Source: Nymphaea colorata (Eukaryota > Streptophyta > Magnoliopsida > Nymphaeales > Nymphaeaceae). Taken from it: a DNA stretch of 12,500 nt. The translations under genes were made by a program, and so were the position numbers. Below, in pieces: positions 7,934 through 12,500 of the stretch. Numbering within the stretch: the first letter of the stretch is position 1; each line of letters begins with the position of its first letter. The notes beneath the pieces were generated by a model. It saw nothing but the letters and a program-made list of their open reading frames with translations, did no database searches and was not told the DNA's origin. The stretch is from assembly GCF_008831285.2 (NCBI RefSeq), contig NW_022204535.1, forward strand, positions 1 to 12,500, written 5' to 3'.

Positions 7934-8542
7934 AATTGTTTAGGGCGGTTATATGTCAAAGAACTACCGAAGAAAGAAATCCTAGCTAAAATTCCAAAAA
8001 ACTGACGCTGCCACTCTCAAGCGCGAAGTCGCTGTCCGACTCCTAAACTGCTGGCTGATCCCTGCCCGAAGACCTGATCTGCCGACTGACTCTGCCCTAC
8101 TGCCCTACGCTGCCGCTGCCCTAGCTGCCGGTAGCGCGTTTAGAGGCAAGGGAGACGGGTTGGCCCGTCTAGTGCCGCGCTTCGCCTAAGCGCCTCGGCA
8201 CTCCCACTTCGCCCACGGCCGGGCTTTTAGAAGCCTAAATCACCGCACCCTCCTGGTGCCTCGGTGACGAACCGGGAGCTCGGCTGCCCTCGGGTGCACG
8301 GAATGTACAGCCCCCTACTTGCTAAAAGTGAGCAAGCAAAGCCTTAAACACGTACGAAGACGGAAGTCGTGGGGACTCCAGAAAACTAAAATCTGCTCTA
8401 GATAACCGAAAATAGACTGACTAGATAACCAAAAGAAGTCCACTGACACTCGGGAAATCCGAAAAGAAGACCGTCTGCACTGCCGTTGATGAAGCTTCCT
8501 CGTAGGTCTAAGTGCTCGAACCGACGGTGTTCCTCAAGATTC
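7934..8542 (-). other. Untranslated leader between primer binding site and gag
   Basis: These are 609 bp with no supported gene. The stretch contains a run of CTGCC-type repeats at about 8086-8129 and GC-rich text at 8150-8300. In the family this zone carries RNA packaging and dimerisation signals, but none can be identified by eye here. The 30 bases before the gag ATG are AT-rich. A pyrimidine run ending in CGGTAG (sense, last base 7964) resembles a splice acceptor. Confidence 0.75.
7964..7980 (-). other. Possible 3' splice acceptor 30 nt before gag ATG
   Basis: In sense direction a pyrimidine tract (ATTTCTTTCTTCGGTAG) ends in AG with its last base at 7964, and TTTTAGCTAGG lies just upstream as a branch-point-like stretch. 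It would pair with the GTAAGT donor at 11591-11586 to remove 3,628 nt, including the primer binding site. This is a motif match only, with no transcript evidence. Confidence 0.25.
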
Positions 8543-8554
8543 GCTCTGATACCA
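8543..8554 (-). other. Primer binding site for initiator tRNA-Met
   Basis: The sense sequence TGGTATCAGAGC is the 12-nt complement of the 3' end of plant initiator tRNA-Met (known from many plant LTR retrotransposons). It lies 2 nt (AT) downstream of the 5' LTR end CCTAACA at 8557. The match stops after 12 nt because the following bases diverge from the tRNA acceptor stem. This fixes both the LTR boundary and the orientation of the element. Confidence 0.95.
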
Positions 8555-8556
8555 AT

Positions 8557-9406
8557 TGTTAGGTCCACACCGGTTGGCCTAAGAAAATCCGACCAATGCG
8601 ATCCTAAACTTCCCAGGACCTTCTTGAGGCCTATTCTAAAAACCGAAAAACCTAGGTAATTACACAATGATCTACCCGGCCGGACAGGACCCCGGCGCAA
8701 AACCCAATAGGTAGGGAGATACACTTGTAGGTTACCCGAGTCCCAAATATTCCTAACTAAGTCTGCCTACTACAAAAACACTAACAGGGTCGTGAGGCCT
8801 TTACAATTCGCGAGCGATACAAGAGAACACTCAATCTCACTCACAAACCACGCAAACCACACTAACGTACAAACCACACCCAACAGAAGTAAATAGGGGG
8901 TCTGGCTCCTTGTGGTCGTGTCTCGGGCACAGTGCCCTCGAGGTACCTCACGGGGGAGCTAGGCCGAAGCCAAGGCTAAAACAGAAATGCTGGAAATAAA
9001 CTAATATGCTACCTACGACTGAAAGCAAATCCCGCCCGAAGCTACAAGGGGGATAGGAGACGATACCGGCCAAGGATCGCCCTTGGCGTAGCCGGATAGG
9101 TCTCGGGGTGATGACCTGCCCCCGAGCACTGCAGCTCACAGAACAGGAAGACCGACTGAGGTGTGCCTCCACGTAGCCTGCTGCTCGGGCTGACCGCTGC
9201 CTGAAGACGCTGAAGGTAGGCCGCACGCTGGTGGACGGGTTGACTGCCGAGGTCTGGTCGCTGCTCGTTTACGGTGGCCGCTGCGCTGTTGCCGCGATGA
9301 ATTCTGCGGTAGCAGCGCTAACGTCGAGCCAAGACCGCTGCTGACACTCGCTGGGCCTAGAGGCAGACGCGCGCCGGGAACGAGGACGCTGTCTCGAACT
9401 GCTACG
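8557..9406 (-). other. U5-side part of the 5' LTR, no gene seen
   Basis: This is the only part of the LTR without a second copy in the window. It is GC-rich, with CTG-rich text at about 9180-9360. It includes a CA-rich patch (sense GT-rich) with three copies of CAAACCAC. A 108-codon sense frame crossing the LTR end and the primer binding site (8724-8398) shows no domain and is not supported. Confidence 0.6.
8844..8877 (-). repeat. Three short direct repeats, sense GTGGTTTG
   Basis: CAAACCAC occurs at 8844-8851, 8853-8860 and 8870-8877. In the sense RNA this is a GU-rich patch (GUGGUUUG three times), of the kind often found near polyadenylation sites. No clear AATAAA accompanies it, so the role is open. 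Confidence 0.4.
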
Positions 9407-9740
9407 GTCGTGCCGTCGAGGATGCCGGGAGCGATCGTCTGCTGTCTGGTCGAGGGTCGCCGATCAGGACGAGGTCGCCTGGCGTCTGCTGCCGATGTGC
9501 TGCTGCTGCACTGAAGAAGACGGAACAGGGCCGGAAGGGCCGCCTGGACTGCCGAGGGGGGCTGCTGTCACAGCGACAGCGCCTGCCTGCCTAACTCCGG
9601 AGTGTGGCTCGGCCACGGGCGCCGGTGGATGCCGACGAAGAGGCAGGGGCCGTTGTAAGGGCCGGCGAGCCGGCTGAACCTAATCCTAGCTAAGGCTGGG
9701 TTGGCTGGTTTCGGTTGGGCTCTACTAGGTGGTAGGTCTA

Positions 9741-10125
9741 GTCAAGCAGGTTCGGGTCAGGGTAGGCTCAGTCAAACAGGGTTTAGGTTCAGTCACGGGT
9801 TGACCTAGCTAATAGGTTGGTTCAGTAAGGGAGGTTAAGGTCGAGCCTAAGCTCACGGTGCTGGTCAAAGTTGACCAAGTGCGGAAGGTTCAACTAACTA
9901 GGTGGTTGACTAAATGGACCGAGTCAATGGGTCCGGGTCAAGTAGGTCAAGGGTCACTCGAGGTAGGCTCGAGTCGCTAAGGGAGGCTACCAACGAAGTG
10001 GGCTTGGTGGACTAGCTGACCTAGTTGACTAAGGCTAAGGGTCAATGCCGATCTAGGTTGGCTCGGTAGAGGTTTAGCCTAGGTGCGGGTTCGGTGCAGG
10101 AGGTTGCCTAGTGGGTTCGGTTGAC
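9741..10125. promoter_or_regulatory. W-box core array, 5' LTR copy
   Basis: This is the same twelve-motif array as in the left LTR, with the same spacing apart from two single-base indels. It sits downstream of the candidate TATA box, in the transcribed part of the LTR if that box is used, so it would act as a downstream enhancer or serve another promoter. Confidence 0.6.
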
Positions 10126-10157
10126 TGGGCTGGTCTTACCCAGGGAATGCACCGATG

Positions 10158-10173
10158 CTTGCCACGTGGCAAG
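10158..10173. promoter_or_regulatory. 16-bp perfect palindrome with G-box, 5' LTR copy
   Basis: Identical to the palindrome at 746-761. The two companion CACGTG sites are conserved at 10344-10349 and inside 10598-10607. All three lie between the candidate TATA box and the W-box array. Confidence 0.6.
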
Positions 10174-11585
10174 ACGGACGGACACGACAGAGAGAGCTAG
10201 AGAACGCTAGCTCTTAGGAATGGAGCTCGAATTCTCGCCTAAGGGTTAGGGAGAAATGCGACAAGGAAGGAGAGGAGATTGGGGGCGAAGGGCCAGGTGG
10301 CGCTCTCGTGTGAGCTCGGATGAGGCTAAGGCTGAGATGGGGACACGTGGACCAGATCTACGGTGGAGGATTACTGCGGATCGGATCAAGAGGGAAAGGA
10401 GGAAACGGCTGAGGAAGAATAGGTAAGATGGCGCGAGGTGGAGGAGTTTCCTAAAACTAAGGAGGAAAGATCCAAGGAAATAGGAAAAGGGGATCTCGCA
10501 GGGCCTGGCTGGGGGACAAGTGGCGAGATGCGGGACCAAGGTGGGTAGCTGGCAGGTGAGGTGGCGAGTGAGGTGGCGGAGGGCTGGCTCGGATTGCGAC
10601 ACGTGTCAAGATGAACGCGTGAGGATCCTTGCGAGTTAGGGTTGACGCGGTGGAGATGGCGAGGAGCTGGAAGGGGAGCGGCGGCTGCGAGATTGCTTCC
10701 TAATTCGGTGGAGCAGCTGATTGCGAGCTGATCCTGAATCGGGACAGATGGCAGCAGCTGGGACAAGGGCACAGATGGGCGGCTGGATGATGGACAGATG
10801 TCGAAATTAAAGGCTGAGATGAAACGGAGGGGACTTGCCGGAAATGGCAGATGCGACGGAGGAGGAAGCTCCAATTCGCACCGGCGGCCTGAGCTAACGC
10901 TCGGAACTTAATTGACCGTAATACCCCTTTCAAAATTTTAGTTAAAACACTAGGGAAGAAGGGCAATTCGGTCCCTAACGCCGGAATCAATGGCGACCAC
11001 CGGAATTAGCAGCGATGGCCGGATTCAAACAATTTTCCGGCGAGATTCTATCTCGAGATCCAGCCGACGGAACTCGCCCCTTTTTGATATTTAGAAAGCT
11101 CTTTTCTGGGCGATTCACGGGGATCACTCCTCTTCTTCAGATCTCGACCAGAGAGCGAGATTTCTTAACTTTTGAGCCTCTGGTCCGACAGATCAAAAGG
11201 GAGAACAGGCCGCTAGAAATTGTAATTTTCTTATCGATTTGTCTTTCTAATCCGGCCAACTGCCTACTAGGGATCAAACGTCTGATTTCAATCCCGCGAC
11301 GCGATCTGCAATTTCTGATTAGAACAGAAAACGCCCAAATTCTGATTCCCCTCTTCGGGTATGCCGAGGGAGGAACCGAGAGAAGACGCCCTGTGTTCTA
11401 AGGCAGAATGCAGCAATCGGGCAGCGAGAGAGAGATCGAAATTCGTCTCCTCTTCGGTGTCGAATTGAAGCCGGCGGTAGATCCGTCGCCTTCAATCTTC
11501 CCTATGCTGGAATCGGCCTCACAGTACCCTCGTGATCAGGGCAAAGGCACCGATTTCAGAACTTTGAAAAAGCTCGAAAGGGGGT

Positions 11586-11591
11586 ACTTAC
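11586..11591 (-). other. Possible 5' splice donor GTAAGT in the leader
   Basis: Sense ACGTAAGTACC contains the full plant donor consensus GTAAGT, about 240 nt after the predicted transcription start and after a CT-rich exon-like stretch. The same motif is at 2171-2176 in the 3' LTR. Splicing to the acceptor-like site at 7964 would not create an in-frame fusion to gag; it would shorten the leader. Motif match only. Confidence 0.25.
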
Positions 11592-11859
11592 GTGACAAGG
11601 GAGGGATCGCCGCCGGTGGTGGAGATCCGCCGATGCCTTCTTCCTTATGCCTATGTCTCGGACGGCGGCTCTTCAAGGAATTTCTGGATTCGGAAGCGTC
11701 GTGGAGGTAGAGGACGCGAGGAGGGAGAAGACGCCTGGTTCTCGGGTTGAACAAGGTGGGAGACGAGAGGGGAGAAGCCTCGTGCGAGGAGAGAGAGAGT
11801 GCCACACCAAATACCAATCTTTGATTAATTTTTCGATCCTTTCTACATTGAGTTTACAG

Positions 11860-11867
11860 AATATATA
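11860..11867 (-). promoter_or_regulatory. Candidate TATA box, 5' LTR copy (the one that would drive the genomic RNA)
   Basis: Identical to the 2445-2452 motif with the same surroundings. If transcription starts about 30 nt downstream (near 11830), the RNA would carry a leader of about 3.9 kb before gag, unusually long, which raises the question of splicing or of a further internal promoter. Confidence 0.5.
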
Positions 11868-11934
11868 CTAAACATAATGCGAGCCCTAATTACATGTTAA
11901 CCTAGCTCGCTACTTAGTCTAATGTCAAAAATGC

Positions 11935-12164
11935 GCAAGGCACAACCCGCCTTGCTAGGTCTCTACTACAAAACTTGACGTCGACATGAAATAGATGACG
12001 CAACCTAAACCGGGCCTAGCGCCCAACTCAAAAATCGAAAGCTAAAGTCCCTAAGTCTTGTGGACTTAGGGCGGGGACCTCGTGTGGGTTACCGCCCACA
12101 CTTCGGAAATTCGAGCATGGGTCAAGTCCGATTGGCTCGGACCTGAACCTAAGCCTCTCGGCTT
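11935..12164 (-). repeat. Stem-loop cluster, 5' LTR copy
   Basis: Identical to 2520-2749, with all five stems preserved. In this LTR the cluster is upstream of the candidate TATA box and so would be DNA only, as in any U3 region. Confidence 0.6.
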
Positions 12165-12173
12165 TAGATAGGC

Positions 12174-12468
12174 TCAAGCGTTCGGGGAATTTGGACTCAC
12201 GCTCGGATTAACCTGATCAAGCTCGGTGAGCCTCGCAATAGGTTCTAGAACGTCTTGAGTTCCACCTGGTTTGAGCACTCTTTCGGACCTAGTTGCTCCT
12301 CCCACGCCGCCCGCTGCAACTGGCTCGAGTGCTGACTTAGCCTCGCTTGGACTTTCTTCGTGCTGCCTTAGCGCCTGTGTCCACAAATCCGAGGCCTTTC
12401 GTCTTGACCGACTGGTTTCGGCCTGATCACGCCGAGTTGGGTCTGGACCTACAAGTTGGTCCGTAACA
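12174..12468 (-). pseudogene. Orphan copy of the Gag-Pol C-terminal tail in the 5' LTR
   Basis: These 295 bp match 2759-3053 exactly and encode the same 97 residues and TGA stop. They are cut off from the rest of the gene by the LTR edge, and the tail contains no methionine, so no protein is expected from this copy on its own. It exists because reverse transcription copies the coding start of the 3' LTR into the 5' LTR. It will look like a separate small gene to an automated annotator. Confidence 0.9.
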
Positions 12469-12500
12469 GTACCGGATAGATCATTGCAATTGTTGGTCTT
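12469..12500. other. Flanking host DNA; GTACC is the expected target-site duplication
   Basis: After TAACA at 12468 the sequence no longer matches the interior side of the left LTR (only one base, g, agrees by chance), so this is target DNA. Ty3/gypsy integrases usually duplicate 5 bp, predicted here as GTACC (12469-12473). The partner copy lies outside the window, so this cannot be confirmed. The 32 bp hold no recognisable gene. Confidence 0.7.

Larger units (their letters stand above)
1..12468 (-). mobile_element. Ty3/gypsy chromovirus LTR retrotransposon, nearly complete
   Basis: Seen directly: two direct repeats (1-3053 and 9407-12468, the second extending back to 8557) flank an internal region with a tRNA-iMet primer binding site at one end, a polypurine tract at the other and one long gag-pol frame between them, all consistent with minus-strand orientation. 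The order protease, reverse transcriptase, RNase H, integrase, chromodomain is that of Ty3/gypsy chromoviruses. The low-coordinate end is missing: by comparison with the complete LTR, about 0.85 kb of the 3' LTR lies outside the window, giving an estimated 13.3 kb element. The gag-pol frame is unbroken and the LTRs are almost identical, which suggests a young and possibly autonomous copy. The clade is unsettled. The reverse transcriptase resembles the Reina/CRM/Galadriel side of plant chromoviruses, but the LTRs are as long as those usually seen in Tekay/Del elements. Confidence 0.97.
8557..12468 (-). repeat. 5' LTR, complete, 3.9 kb
   Basis: The boundaries are supported on both sides. The low-coordinate end abuts the primer binding site, and the high-coordinate end is where similarity to the left copy stops (CCGTAACA at 12461-12468). 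The ends form a TGTTA/TAACA inverted repeat with the canonical TG...CA. At 3,912 bp it is a very long LTR. It carries an orphan copy of the pol coding tail (12468-12174), a stem-loop cluster (12164-11935), a TATA-like box (11867-11860), a sense pyrimidine-rich zone, three G-boxes (10607-10158) and a W-box array (10125-9741). As 5' LTR it should drive transcription. The part from 8557 to 9406 has no partner inside the window. Confidence 0.95.

Noticed and set aside
8398-8724. 108-codon sense frame crossing the 5' LTR end
   Set aside because: It overlaps the LTR boundary and the primer binding site, shows no known domain, and is best explained by chance.
1-12500. Tandem duplication of a host segment as an explanation for the 3 kb repeat
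   Set aside because: The repeat ends coincide exactly with TG...CA termini, the primer binding site and the polypurine tract, so it is an LTR pair.
1-12500. Bacterial operon, CRISPR array, tRNA or rRNA gene, or phage system
   Set aside because: No regularly spaced repeats, no tRNA cloverleaf or rRNA-like sequence, and no other gene families were seen; the tRNA-Met match is only the 12-nt primer binding site.

Overview
The window is almost entirely one Ty3/gypsy-type (Metaviridae) LTR retrotransposon lying on the minus strand. It is a chromovirus of a land plant. Three things point to a plant host: the gag zinc knuckle (CYRC...NHQC), the reverse transcriptase core FFDDILIYS followed by an integrase and chromodomain, and a primer binding site for initiator tRNA-Met (TGGTATCAGAGC). 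There is no sign of a bacterial genome or of any single-copy host gene. The species cannot be told from the sequence.

Read in the sense direction (high to low coordinates), the layout is: 32 bp of flanking host DNA (12469-12500); a complete 5' LTR (12468-8557, 3,912 bp, 5'-TGTTA...TAACA-3'); a 2-nt spacer and the tRNA-iMet primer binding site (8554-8543); a leader of about 0.6 kb (8542-7934); one uninterrupted 1,724-codon gag-pol frame (7933-2759) with gag, zinc knuckle, protease, reverse transcriptase, RNase H, integrase, GPY/F module and chromodomain in order; a polypurine tract (3067-3056); and the 3' LTR (3053 down to 1, cut by the window edge). About 0.85 kb of the 3' LTR lies outside the window, so the whole element should be about 13.3 kb.

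The most unusual point is that the gag-pol frame does not stop before the 3' LTR. It reads through the polypurine tract and uses the first 295 bp of the LTR to encode its last 97 residues plus the stop. The 5' LTR therefore carries an orphan copy of that coding tail (12468-12174). The LTRs are very long. Past the coding tail they hold a cluster of stem-loops, one AT-rich patch with a TATA-like box, a purine-rich (sense pyrimidine-rich) stretch, three CACGTG G-boxes including a 16-bp perfect palindrome, and a dense array of twelve TTGAC (W-box core) motifs within 383 bp.

The two LTRs show no isolated base substitutions over about 3.05 kb; they differ only by single-base indels, nearly all a base missing from the left copy. 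This suggests a very recent insertion whose apparent differences may be sequencing or assembly errors. All enzymatic motifs look intact, so the element appears potentially autonomous. Most other open frames in the window are antisense or low-complexity shadows.
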